Assembly (NCBI RefSeq): GCF_007565055.1
Contig: NC_044552.1
Span: 147,574,858-147,638,857, forward strand
DNA from: Rhinopithecus roxellana
Lineage: Eukaryota > Chordata > Mammalia > Primates > Cercopithecidae
Length of the DNA: 64,000 nucleotides
Reading direction: 5' to 3'
Shown here in pieces: positions 21,690-34,300 of the stretch. Below the pieces are notes generated by a model. It saw only the letters and a program-made list of their open reading frames with translations. It searched no databases and was not told where the DNA came from. Each line of letters begins with the position of its first letter. Positions within the stretch are counted from its first letter, which is position 1. The translations under genes were made by a program, and so were the position numbers.

Positions 21690-22350
21690 ACAAAGAAGTG
21701 TCTCAGAAAGCTTCTTTCTCATTTTTATTGGAAGATATTTCCATTGGCCCCATTGTTTTCAAAGAGATCCGGAATATCTGTTCTCAGATTCCACACAAAT
21801 AAGGCTAGGCCACGGCCCCACGAAATACAGCTGTAACTTAGTGACTTGAATTCACACATCACAAAGCGGTTTCTCAGAAAACTTCTTTCTTTAGTAAGAC
21901 CAGGTTATTTGTGGTCTCGGAGCACCACCGTGTGTCCTTTTGCAGATTCTGCGGAAACTCTGCTAGCAAGCTTCTCAGTCAAAACAATGATGGACATCTG
22001 TGGGCTGAATTCATACACAACAAAGAAGTTTCTGAGAAGGCTTCTCTGCAGGTTTCTCTGAGGATAGTTCCTTATTCACCATGTGATTCAACGATATCCA
22101 AGACAACACATCTGACATTCCTCAAAATGAGTGCTAGGAAACTCCCCCGAGAAAGGGTGATGTAACACTGTGAAATGAATTCACATATCACAAAGGAGTT
22201 TCTCAGAAAGCATGATTCCGCTTTTTCTTGGAGGATATTTCTTTTCTCCTTCTATTCTTCAAAGCCATCAGAAATATCACTTCTCAGAATCCACGGAAAC
22301 AGTCCTAAGAAACGGCTCCAAAAAACACTAGCGTAACTCTGTGAGATGAA
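21690..22350 (-). repeat. Block of highly divergent alpha monomers (copy A)
   Basis: About four monomer lengths that keep the alpha framework (CTCAGAAAGC joints, TGTAACTC...GTGA..GAATTCACA) but match none of the four types well. Examples are CCATTGGCCCCATTGTTTTC near 21741 and GACCAGGTTATTTGTGGTCT near 21899. Regular tetramer sequence resumes near 22.34 kb. The same block is present at about 38.99-39.65 kb. It reads as a relic of older monomers carried inside a later-amplified unit. Confidence 0.8.
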
Positions 22351-25300
22351 GTCACACATCAGAAAGCAATCTCTCAGAAAGCTTCTCTCTAGTTATTATG
22401 TGAGGATATTTCCTTTTTCACCAAGGGACCCTACGGGCTCCCAAATATCACTTTCCAGATTCCACGAAAAGAGTGTTAGCAAACTGCTTCCTGAAGTGCA
22501 AGTTATAAGTCTGTGAGATGAACTCACAGATCAGAAAGAAGTTTCTCAGAAAGCTTCTTTCACGTTTTGAACGGATGAAATTTCCTTTATCAGCGTAGGC
22601 CTCAATGAGATCCAAAGAAGCCGTTCTCAGATCCCTCAAAGACAGTGTTAATGGACTGCTCCACAAAACATAAGTGTAACTCTGTGAGATGAATTCACAC
22701 ATCAAGAAGAAGTTTCTAGGAAAGCTTCTTTCTAGTTTTCATCTGAGGATATTTCCTTTGTCTCCTTAAGGTTCATTGCGCTATGAAGTATCTAATTGCA
22801 GATTTCCAGAAAACTGTGTTAACAAACTGATCACCGAAGACAAACATGTAACTCTGTGAGTTGCATTCACACATGGCAATGCAATTTCTCAGAAAGCTTA
22901 CCTTTAGTTATTATGTGTGGATATTTCCTTTTTCACCATAGCTCTCAATGAGCTCCCAAATATACCTTTGCAGTATCCACGAAAACAGGGTTAGTAAACT
23001 GTTCCAAGAAGGGAAGGGTGGAACTCTGTGTGATTAAGTCACACATCACAAAGCAATCTCTCAGAAAGCTTCTCTCTAGTTATTATGTGAGGATATTTCC
23101 TTTTCACCATGGGCCCCTATGGGCTCCCAAATATCACTTTCCAGAATCCACGAAAAGAGTGTTCCCAAACAGCTTCCTGAAGTCCAAGTTATCAGTCTGT
23201 GAGATGAACTGACAGATCAGAAAGAAGTTTCTCACAAAGCTTCTTTCACGTTTTGAACGGATGAAATTTCCTTTATCAGCGTAGGCCTCAATGCGATCCA
23301 TGGAAGCCCTTCTCAGGTTCCTCAAAGACAGTGTTAATGAACTGCTCCACGAAACATAAATGTAACTCCTTGAGATGAATTCACACATCAACAAAAAGTT
23401 CCTACGAAAGATTCTTTCTAGTTTTCATCTGTGGATATTTCCTTTGTCACCTTAAGGTTCATTGCGCTATGAAGTATCTAATTGCAGATTTCCAGAAAAC
23501 TGTGTTACCAAACTGATCACTGAAGAGAACCGTGTAACTCTGTGAGTTGCATTCACACATGGCAATGCAGTTTCCCAGAAAGCTTCCATTTTGTTATTAT
23601 GTGAGGAAATTTCCTTTTTCACCATTGCCCTCAATGAGCTTCCAAGTATAGCTTTGCAGAATCCACGACAACAGTGTTAGCAAACTGTTCCAAGAAGGGA
23701 AAGCTGGAACTCTGTGTGATGAAGTCACACATCAGAAAGCAATCTCTCAGAAAGCTTCTCTCTAGTTATTATGTGAGGATATTTCCTTTTTCACCATGGG
23801 CCACTAAGGGCTCCCAAATATCACTTTCCGGAATCCACGAAAAGAGAGTTCGCAAACTGTTTCCTGAAGTCTAAGTTATATGTCTGTGAGATGAACTCAC
23901 AGATCAGAAAGAAGTTTCTCAGAAAGCTTCTTTCACGTTTTGAACGGAAGAAATTTCCTTTAAATGCGTATGCCTCAATGCGATCCAAGGAAGCCCTTCT
24001 CAGGTTCCTCAAAGACAGTGTTAATGGACTGCTCCATGAAACATAAGTGTAACTCTGTGAGATGAATTCACACATCACCAAGAAGTTTCTAAGGAAACTT
24101 CTTTCTAGTTTTCATCTGTGGATATTTCCTTTGTCACCGTAACGTTCATTGCGCTATGAAGTATCTAATTGCAGATTTCCAGAAAACTGTGTTAACAAAC
24201 TGATGACTGAAGAGGACCGTGTAACTCTGTGAGTTGCATTCACACATGGCAATGCAGTTTCCAGAAAGCTTCCCTTTAGTTATTATGTGTGGATATTTCC
24301 TTTTTCACCATAGCCCTCAATGAGCTCCCAAATATACCTTTGCAGAATCCACGACAACAGTGTTAGCAACCTGTTCCAAGAAGGGAAGTGTGGAACTCTG
24401 TGTGATAAAGTCACACATCAGAAAGCAATCTCTCAGAAAGCTTCCCTTTAGTTATTATGTGAGGATATTTCCTTTTTCACCATGGGCCCCTATGGGCTTC
24501 CAAATATCACTTTCCAGATTCCTTGAAAAGAGTGTTCGCAAACTGCTTCCTGAAGTCTAAGTTATACGTCTGTGAGATGAACTCACAGATCAGAAAGAAG
24601 TTTCTCAGAAAGCTTCTTTCACGTTTTGAACAGATGAAATTTCCTTTATCAGTGTAGGCCTCAATGCGGTCCAAGGAAGCCGTTCTCAGATTCCTCAAAG
24701 ACAGTGTAAATGGACTGCTCCACGAAACATAAGTGTAACTCTGTGAAATGAATTCACACATCACCAAGTAGTTTCTAAGAAAGCGTCTTTCTAGTTTTCA
24801 TCTGTGGATTTTTCCGTTGTCACCGTAAGGTTCATTGCGCTATGAAGTATCTAATTGCAGATTTCCAGAACACTGTGTTAACAAACTGATAACTGAGGAG
24901 AAACGTGTAACTCTGAGTTGCATTCACACATGGCAATGCAGTTTCCCAGAAAGCTTCTCTTTAGTTATTATGTGAGGATATTTAATTTTTCACCATAGCC
25001 CTCTATGAGCTTCCATATATACCTTTGAAGAATCAACGACAACAGTGTTAGCAAACTGTTCCAAGAAGGGATGGGTGGAACTCTGTGTGATGAAGCCACA
25101 CATCAGAAAGGAATCTCTCAGAAAGCTTCTCTCGAGTTATTATGTGAGGATATTTCCTTTTTCACCATGGGCCCCTATGGGCTCCAAAATATCACTTTCC
25201 AGATTCCACGAAAAGAGTGTTAGCAAACTGCTTCCTGAAGTCTAAGTTATAAGTCTGTGAGATGAACTCACAGATCAGAAAGAAGTTTCTCAGAAAGCTT

Positions 25301-27059
25301 CTTTCACGATTTGAATGGATGAAATTTCCTTTATCAGCGTAGGCCTCAATGCGATCCAAGGAAGCCGTTCTCAGATTCCTCAAAGACAGTGTTAATGGAC
25401 TGCTCCACGTAACATAAGTGTAACTCTGTGAGCTGAATTCACACATCACCAAGAAGTTTCTAAGAAAGCTTCTTTCTAGTTTTCATCTGTGGATATTTCC
25501 GTTGTCACCGTAAGCTTCATTGTGCTAAAAGGTATCCCATTGCAGATTTCCAGAAAACTTAGTTAGCAAACTGATCACTGAAGAGAAACGTGTAACTCTG
25601 TGAGTTGCATTCACTCATGGCAATGCAGTTTCTCCGAAGGCTTCTTTCCAATTTTGATGTGAGAATATTTCCTTTTTCACCATAGCCCTCAATGAGCTCC
25701 CAAATATACCTTTTCAGAATCCACGACAACCGTGTTAGCAATCTGTTCCAAGAAGGGAAGGGTGGAACTCTGTGTGATGAAGTCACACATCAGAAAGCAA
25801 TCTCTCAGAAAGCTTCTCTCTAGTAGTTATGTGAGGATATTTCCTTTTTCATCATCTGCCCCTCTGGGCTCCCATATATCACTTTCCAGATTCCACGAAA
25901 AGAGTTTTAGCAAACTCCTTTCTGAAGTCTAAATTATAAGGCTGTGAGATGAAACCACAGATCAGAAAGAAGTTTCTCAGAAGGCTTCTTTCACCTTTGG
26001 AACGGATGATATTTCCGTTATCAGCGTAGGCCTCAATGCGATCCAAGGAAGCCCTTTTCAGTTTCCTCAAGGACAGTGTTAATGGACTGCTCCACGAAAC
26101 AAAAGTGTAACTCTGTGAGATGAATTCACACATCACCAAGAAGTTTCTAAGAAAGCTTCTTTCTAGTTTTCATCTGAGGATATTTCCTTTGTCAACGTAA
26201 GCTTCATTGCGCTAAGAGATATCCCATTGCAGATTTCCAGAAAACTTAGCAAGCTGATCACTGAAGAGAAACGTGAAACTCTGTGAGTTGCATTCACTCA
26301 CGGCAATGCAGTTTCTCAAGGATTCTATCCAGTTTTGATCCAAGGATATTTCCTTTTTCACCATATCCCTCAGTGAGCTCCCAGAGATCACTTTGCAGAA
26401 CACAGGATAACAGAGTTAGCAAACGGTTCCAAGTAAGGATGTGTGGAACTCTGTGTGATGAAGTCACACGTCAGAAAGCTATCTCTCAGAAAGCTTCTCT
26501 CTAGTTATTATGTGAGGATATTTCCTTTTTCATCATGGGCTCCTAAGGTCTCCCAAATATCACATTCCAGATTCCACGAAAATAGTGCTAACAAACTGCT
26601 TCCTGAAGTCTAAGTTTTAAGTCTGTGAGATGAACTCACAGATCAGAAAGAAGTTTCTCAGAAGGCTTCTTTCACGTTTTGAAAGGACGATATTTCATTT
26701 TCCAGCGTAGGCCTCAATGCGATCCAAGGAAGCCCTTCTCAGGTTCCTCAAAGACAGTATTAATGGACTGCTCCACGAAACATAAGTGTAACTCTGTGAG
26801 ATGAATTCACACATCACCAAGAAGTTTCGAAGAAAGCTTCTTTCTAGTTTTCATCTGTGCATATTTCCTTTGTCACCGTAAGCTTCATTGCGCTATGAAG
26901 TATCTGATTGCAGATTTCCAGAAAACTTAGTTAGCAAACTGATCACTGAAGAGAAACGTGTAACTCTGTGTTTTGCATTCACTCATGGCAATGCAGTTTC
27001 TCAGAAGGCTTTTTTCCAGTTTTGATCTGAGGATATTTCCTTTTTCTCCATAGCGCTCA

Positions 27060-30000
27060 ATGAGCTCCCAAATATACCTTTGCAGAATCAACAACAGTGT
27101 TAGCAAACTGTTCCAAGAAGGGAAGGGTGGAACTCTGTGTGATGAAGCCGCACATCAGAAAGAAATCTCTCAGAAAACTTCTCTCTCTAATTATTATGTG
27201 CGGATATTTCCTCTTTCACCATGGGCCCCTATGGGCTCCCAAATATCACTTTACAGATTCCACGAAAAGAGTGTTAGCAAACTGCTTCCTGAAGTCTAAG
27301 TTATAAGTCTGTGAGATGAACTCACAGATCAGAGAGAAGTTTCTCCCAAAGCTTCTTTCACGTTTTGAACTGATGATATTTCCTTTATCAGCGTAGGCCT
27401 CAATGCGATCCAAAGAAGTCCTTCTCAGGTTCCTCAAAGACAGTGTTAATGGACTGCTGCATGAAACAGACGTGTAATTCTGTGAGATGAATTCACACAG
27501 CACCAAGAAGTTTCTAGGAACGCTTCTTTCTAGTTTTCATCCGACGATATTTCCTTTGTCACCATAAGATTCATTGCGTTCAGAAGTATCCCATTGCAGA
27601 TTTCCAGAAAACTGTGTTAGCAAACTGAACACTGAAGAGAAACGTGTAACTCTGTGAGTTGCATTCACACATTCAAATGTAGTTTCTCAGAAGCCTTCTT
27701 TCCAGTTTTGATCTGAGGATATTTCCTTTTTCACCATAGACCTCAGTGAGATCCCAAAAATCACTTTGCAGAACACAAGATAACAGAGTTAGCAATCTGT
27801 TCCAAGAAGGGAATTGTGGAACTCTGTGTGAGGAAGTCACACATCAGAAAGCAATCTCTCAGCAAGTTTCTCTCTAGTTATTATCTCAGCATATTTCCTT
27901 TTTCACCATGGGCCCCTATGGGTTCCCAAATCTCACCTGGCAGATTCCCCGAAAAGAGCGTTAGCAAACTGCTTCCTGAGAACTTAGCTGTAACTCTGTG
28001 AGAGGAATTCACAGATCACAAAGAAGATTCTCAGAAAGCTTCTTTCACGTTTTGAACTGATGATATTTCCTTTTTCAGCGTAGGCCTCATTGCGATCCAA
28101 AGAAGTCCTTCTCAGGGTCCTCAAAGACAGTGTTAATAGAATGCTGCACGAAAAATAAGTGTAACTTTGTGAGATGAATTCACACGTCACCAAGAAGTTC
28201 CTAAGAAACCTTCTTTCTAGTTTTCATCTGAGGATATATCCTTTGTCACCGTAAGCTTCATTGCGTTCAGAACTATCCCATTGCAAATTTCCAGAAATCT
28301 GTGTTAGCAAACTGAATACTGAAGAGAAACGTGTAACTCTGTGAGTTGCATTCACACATTGAAATGCAGTTTCTCAGAAGGCTTCTTTCCAGTTTTCATC
28401 TCAGGATATTTCCTTTTTCAACGTAGCCCTCAGTGAGCTCCCAAATATCACTTTGCGGAACACAAGATAACAGAGTTAGCAAACTCTTCAAAGAAGGCAA
28501 GGGTGGAACTCTGTGTGATGACGTCACACATCAGAAAGCAATCTCTCAGAAAGCTTCTCTCTAGTTATTATCTGAGGATATTTCCTTTTTCACCATGGGC
28601 CCCTATGGGCTCCCAAATCTCATTTGGCAGATTCCACGAAACAGAGTTAGCAAACTGCGTCCTGAGAACTATGTTGTAACTCTGTGAGAGTCATTCAGAG
28701 ATCACAAAGAAGATTCTCAGAAAGCTTATTTCACGTTTTGAACTGATGATATTTCCTTTACCAGCGTAGGCCTCAATGCGATCCAAAGAAGTCCTTCTCA
28801 GGTTCCTCAAAGACAGTGTTAATGGACTGCTGCATGAAACATAAGTGTAATTCTGTGAGATGAATTTGCACATCACCAAGAAGTTTCTAACAGGGCTTCA
28901 TTCTAGTTTTCATCTGAGGATATTTCCTTTGTCACCGTAAGCTTCATTGCGTTCAGAAGAATCCCATTGCAGATTTCCAGAAAACTGTGTTAGCAAACTG
29001 AACACTGAAGAGAAACGTGTAACATTGTGAGTTGCATTCACACCTCGAAATGCAGTTTCTCAGAAGGCTTCTTTAAAGTTTTGATCCAAGGATATTTCCT
29101 TTTTCACCATATCCCTCAGTGAGCTCCCAAAGATCACTTTGCAGAACACAGCATAACAGAGTTAGCAAACGGTTCCAAATAGGGATGGGTGGAACTCTGT
29201 GTGATGAAGTCACACATCAGAAAGCAATCTCTCAGAAAGCTTCTTTCTAGTTATTATGTGAGGATATTTCCTTTTTCACCATGGGCCTCTAAGGGCTCAC
29301 AAATAAGACTTTACAGATTCCACGAAAAGAGTGTAAGTAAACTGCTACTTGCAGTCTAAGTTATACGTCTGTGAGATGAACTCACAGATCAGAAAGAAGT
29401 TTCTCAGAAAGCTTCTTTCACGTTTTGAACGGATGAAATTTCCTTTATCAGCGTAGGCCTCAATGCGATCCAAAGAAGCCGTTCTCAGATTCTTCAAAGA
29501 CAGTGTTAATGGACTCCTCCACGAAACATAAGTGTAACTCTGTGAGATGAATTCACACATCACCAAGAAGTTTCGAAGAAAGCTTCTTTCTAGTTTTCAT
29601 CTGTGGATATTTCCTTTGTCACCGTAAGCTTCATTGCGCTATGAAGTATCTCATTGCAGATTTCCAGAAAACTTAGTTAGCAAACTGATCACTGAAGAGA
29701 AACGTGTAACTCTGTGTGTTGCATTCACTCATGGCAATGCAGTTTCTCAGAAGGCTTCTTTCCAGTTTTGATCTGAGGATATTTTCTTTTTCTCCTTAGC
29801 CCTCAATGAGCTCCCAAATATACCTTTGCAGAATCCACGACAACAGTGTTAGCAAACTGTTCCAAGAAGGGAAGGGTGGAACTCTGTGTGATGAAGTCAG
29901 ACGTCTGAAAGCAAACTCTCAGAAAGCTTCCCTTTATTTATTATGTGAATATATTTCCTTTTTCATCAAGGGCCCCTATGGGCTCCCAAATATCACTTTC

Positions 30001-31623
30001 CAGATTCCACGAAAAGACTGTTCCCAAACTGCTTCCTGATCTCTAAGTCGTAAATCTGTGAGATGAAATCACAGATCAGAAATAAATTTCTCAGAAGGAT
30101 TCTTTCACGTTTTGAACGGATGATATTTCCTTTATCAGCGTAGGCCTCAATGTGATCCAAGTAAGCCCGTCTCAGATTCCTCAAAGACAGGGTTAATGGA
30201 CTGCTCCATGAAACATAAGTGTAACTCTGTGAGATGAATTCACACATCACCATGAAGTTTCTAAGTAAGCTTCTATCTAGTTTTCATCTCTGGATATTTC
30301 CTTTGTCACCGTAAGGTTCATTGCGCTATGAAGTATCTAATTGCAGATTTCTAGAAAACTGTGTTAACAAACTGATCACAGAAGAGAAACGTGTAACTCT
30401 GTGAGTTGCATTCACACATGGCAATGCAGTTTCTCAGAAAGCTTCTATTTAGTTATTATGTGAGGATATTTCCTTTTTCACCATACCCTCAATGAGCTCC
30501 CAAATATACCTTTGCAGAATCCACGACAACAGTGTTAACAAACTGTTCCAAGAAGGGAAGGGTGGAACTCTGTGTGATGAAGCCACACATCAGAAAGAAA
30601 TCTCTCAGAAAGCTTCTCTCTAGTTATTATGTGAGGATATTTCCTCTTTCACCATGGGCCCCTATGGGCTCCCAAATATCACTTTACAGATTCCAGGAAA
30701 AGAGTGTTAGCAAACTGCTTCCTGAAGTCTAAGTTATAAGTCTGTGAGATGAACTCACAGATCAGAAAGAAGTTTCTCAGAAAGCTTCTTTCACGTTTTG
30801 AACTGATGATATTTCCTTTATCAGCGTAGGCCTCAATGCGATCCAAAGAAGTCCTTCTCAGGTTCCTCAAAGACAGTGTTAATGGACTGCTGCATGAAAC
30901 AGACGTGTAATTCTGTGAGATGAATTCACACAGCACCAAGAAGTTTCTAGGAAAGCTTCTTTCTAGTTTTCATCCGAGGATATTTCCTTTGTCACCGTAA
31001 GATTCATTGCGTTCAGAAGTATCCCATTGCAGATTTCCAGAAAACTGTGTTAGCAAACTGAACACTGAAGAGAAACGTGTAACTCTGTGAGTTGCATTCA
31101 CACATTCAAATGCAGTTTCTCAGAAGCCTTCTTTCCAGTTTTGATCTGAGGATATTTCCTTTTTCACCATAGACCTCAGTGAGATCCCAAAAATCACTTT
31201 GCAGAACACAAGATAACAGAGTTAGCAATTTGTTCCAAGAAGGGAAGGGTGGAACTCTGTGTGAGGAAGTCACACATCAGAAAGCAATCTCTCAGCAAGC
31301 TTCTCTCTAGTTATTATCTCAGCATATTTCCTTTTTCACCATGGGCCCCTATGGGTTCCCAAATCTCACCTGGCAGATTCCCCGAAAAGAGCGTTAGCAA
31401 ACTGCTTCCTGAGAACTAAGCTGTAACTCTGTGAGAGGAATTCACAGATCACAAAAAAGTTTCTCAGAAAGTTTCTTTCACGTTTTGAACTGATGATATT
31501 TCCTTTTTCAGCGTAGGCCTCAATGCGATCCAAAGAAGTCCTTCTCAGGGCCCTCAAAGACAGTGTTAACGGAATGCTGCACGAAAAATAAGTGTAACTT
31601 TGGGAGATGAATTCACACGTCAC
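27060..31623 (-). repeat. Nested duplication inside copy A, offset about 3433 bp
   Basis: The sequence at about 27.06-28.19 kb recurs at about 30.49-31.62 kb. Shared rare variants include GCATGAAACAGACGTGTAAT (27459, 30892) and the CTCAGCATATTTCC and CACCTGGCAGATTCCCCG stretches (27.89-27.96 and 31.32-31.38 kb). The offset of about 3433 bp equals 20 monomers or five tetramers. The pair is reproduced in copy B at 45.05-46.18 and 48.48-49.61 kb, so the duplication came before the 18-kb amplification. Confidence 0.8.
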
Positions 31624-32030
31624 AAAGATGTTTGTAACAGAGCGGCTATCTAGTTTTCATCTGATAATATTTCCTTTGTCACCACAAGCTTCATGGCGTT
31701 CAGAAGTATCCCACTGCAGATTTCCAGAATACTGTGTTAGCAACCTGAACACTGAGGAGAAAAATGTAACTCTGTGAGTTGCATTCACACATCGAAATGA
31801 AGTTTCTCAGACGGCTTCCTTCCAATTTTGATCTGAGGACATTTTCTTTTTCACCATAGCTCTCAGTGAGCTCCTAAATATCACTTTGCAGAACACAAGA
31901 TAACAGACTTAGCAAACTCTTCAAAGAAGGGAAGGGTGGAACTCTGTGTGATGAACTCACACATCAGAAAGCAATCTCTCAGAAGGCTTCTCTCTAGTTA
32001 TTATGTGAGGATATTTCCTTTTTCACCATG

Positions 32031-34300
32031 GGCCCCTATGGGCTTCCAAATCTCACTTGCCAGAATTCCACGAAAAGAGTGTTCGTAAACTGCTTCCTGA
32101 AGTACTAAGCTTATACGTCTGTGAGATGAACTCACAGAACACAAAGAAGTTTCTCAGAAAGCTTCTTTCACGTTTTGAACTGATGATATTTCCTTTATCA
32201 GCGTAGGTCTCAATGCGATCCAAAGAAGTCCTTCTCAGGTTCCTCAAAGAGAGTGTTAATGGACTGCTGCATGAAACAGACATGTAATTCTGTGAGACGA
32301 ATTCACACAGCACCAAGAAGTTTCTAACAATGCTTCTTTCTAGTTTTCATCTGAGGATATTTCCTTTGTCACCGTAAGATTCATTGCGTTCAGAAGTATC
32401 CCATTGCAGATTTCCAGAAAACTTAGCAAGCTGATCACTGAAGAGAAACGTGAAACTCTGTGAGTTGCATTCACTCATGGCAATGCAGTTTCTCAGAAGG
32501 CTTCTTACCAGTTTTGATCCAAGGATATTTCCTTTTCACCATATCCCTCAGTGAGCTCTCAAAGAACACTTTGCAGAACACAGGATAACAGAGTTAGCAA
32601 ACGGTTCCAAGTAGGGATGGGTGGAACTCTGTGTGATGAAGTCACACATCAGAAAGCGATCTCTCAGAAGGCATCTCTCTAAATATTATGTGAGGATATT
32701 TCCTTTTTCACCATGGGCCCCTAGGGGCTTTCAAATATTACTTTCCAGAATCCACGAGAAGAGTGTTCATAAACTGCTTCCTGAAGTCTAAGTTATACGT
32801 CTGTGAGATGAACTCACAGATCAGAAAGAAGTTTCTCAGAAAGCTTATTTCATGTTTTGAACGGGTGAAAATTCCTTTTTCAGTGTAGGCCTCACTGCGA
32901 TCCAAGGAAGCCCTGTTCAGGATCCTCAAAGACAGTGTTAATGGACTGCTCCAAGAAACATAAGTGTAACTCTGTGAGCTGAATTCACACATCACCAAGA
33001 ATTTCTAAGACAGCTTTTTTCTAGTTTTCATCTGAGGATATTTCCTTTCTCACCGTAAGCTTCATTGCGCTAAGAGGTATCCCATTGCAGTTTTCCAGAA
33101 AACTTAGTTAGCAAACTGATCATTAAAGAGAAACGTGTAACTCTGTGAGTTGCATTCACTCATGGCAATGTAGTTTCTCAGAAGGCTTCTTTCCGTTTTG
33201 ATCTGAGGATATTTTCGTTTTTCACCGTAGGCCCTCAATGAGCTCTACAATAGAGCTTTGGCAGAATCCACAATAACAGTGTTAGCAACTGTTCCAAGAA
33301 AGGGAACGGTGGAACTCTGTGTGAGGAAGTCATACATCAGAAAGCAATCTCTCAGAAGCTTCTCTCTATTATTATGTGAGGATATTTCCTTTTCCATCAT
33401 GGGCTCCTATGGGCTCTCCCAAATATCACATTCCAGAGTCCAAGAAAATAGTGCTAGCAACTGCTTCCTGAAGTCTAAGTTTTAAGTCTGTGAGAATGAA
33501 CTCACAGATCAGAAAGAAGTTTCTCAGAAGGCTTCTTTCACGTTTGAAAGGATGATATTTCATTTTCAGCGTAGGCCCTCAATGCGATCCAAGGAAGCCC
33601 TTCTCAGTTCTCAAAGACAGTATTAATGGACTGCTCACGAAACAAAGAGTGTAACTCTGTGAGATGAATTCACACATCACCAAGAAGTTTCGAAGAAAGC
33701 TTCTTTCTAGTTTTCATCTGTGGATATTTCCTTTGTCACCGTAAGCTTCATTGCGCTATGAAGTATCTCATTGCAGATTTCCAGAAAACTTAGTTAGCAA
33801 ACTGATCACTGAAGAGAAATGTGTAAACTCTGTGTGTTGCATTCACTCATGCAATGCAGTTTTCTCATAAGGCTTCTTTCCAGTTTTGATCTGAGGATAT
33901 TTCCTTTTTCTCCATAGCCCTCAATGAGCTCCCAAATATACCTTTGCAGAATCCACGACAACAGTGTTAGCAAACTGTTCCAAGAAGGGAAGGGTGGAAC
34001 TCCGTGTGATGAAGTCAGACGTCTGTAAGCAATCCTCTCAGAAAGCTTCCCTTTATTTATTATGTGAATATATTTTCTTTTCATCAAGGGGCCCTATTGG
34101 CTTCCCAATATCACTTTCCAATTCCACGAAAAGACTGTTTCGCAAACTGCTTCCTGAAGTCTAAGTTATAAGTCTGTGAGATGAACTCACAGATCAGAAA
34201 TAAGTTTCTCAGAAAGGATTCTTTCACGTTTTGAACGGATGAAATTTCCTTTATCAGCGTAGGCCTCAATGCGATCCAAGGAAGCCCTTCTCAGATTCCT
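32031..34300 (-). repeat. Linker satellite between copies A and B (mosaic, indel-rich)
   Basis: Tetrameric alpha satellite that does not match the linker between B and C (50.02-52.30 kb), although both are about 2.27 kb long. From about 32.42 to 33.85 kb it resembles 26.24-27.05 kb and its neighbours. Near 33.98 kb it switches to sequence like 29.85 kb (GAAGTCAGACGTCTG). From about 33.23 kb one-base insertions and deletions become frequent. No gene is seen. Confidence 0.8.

Larger units (their letters stand above)
20528..32030 (-). repeat. Alpha satellite, right part of 18-kb unit copy A
   Basis: A clean, mostly regular tetrameric array. Type C/D landmarks are spaced 685-689 bp between 22.4 and 26.1 kb. 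It aligns with about 37833-50020 at an offset of 17303 bp up to about 25.3 kb and of 17987 bp after that. The switch is caused by one extra tetramer in copy B. Differences visible by eye are sparse, for example position 22888 A against G in the partner. From about 27 kb the monomers shift to a related subgroup (CAGAACACAAGATAACAGAG in type A; GAACTGATGATATTTCC in type C). No gene is seen. Confidence 0.92.
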
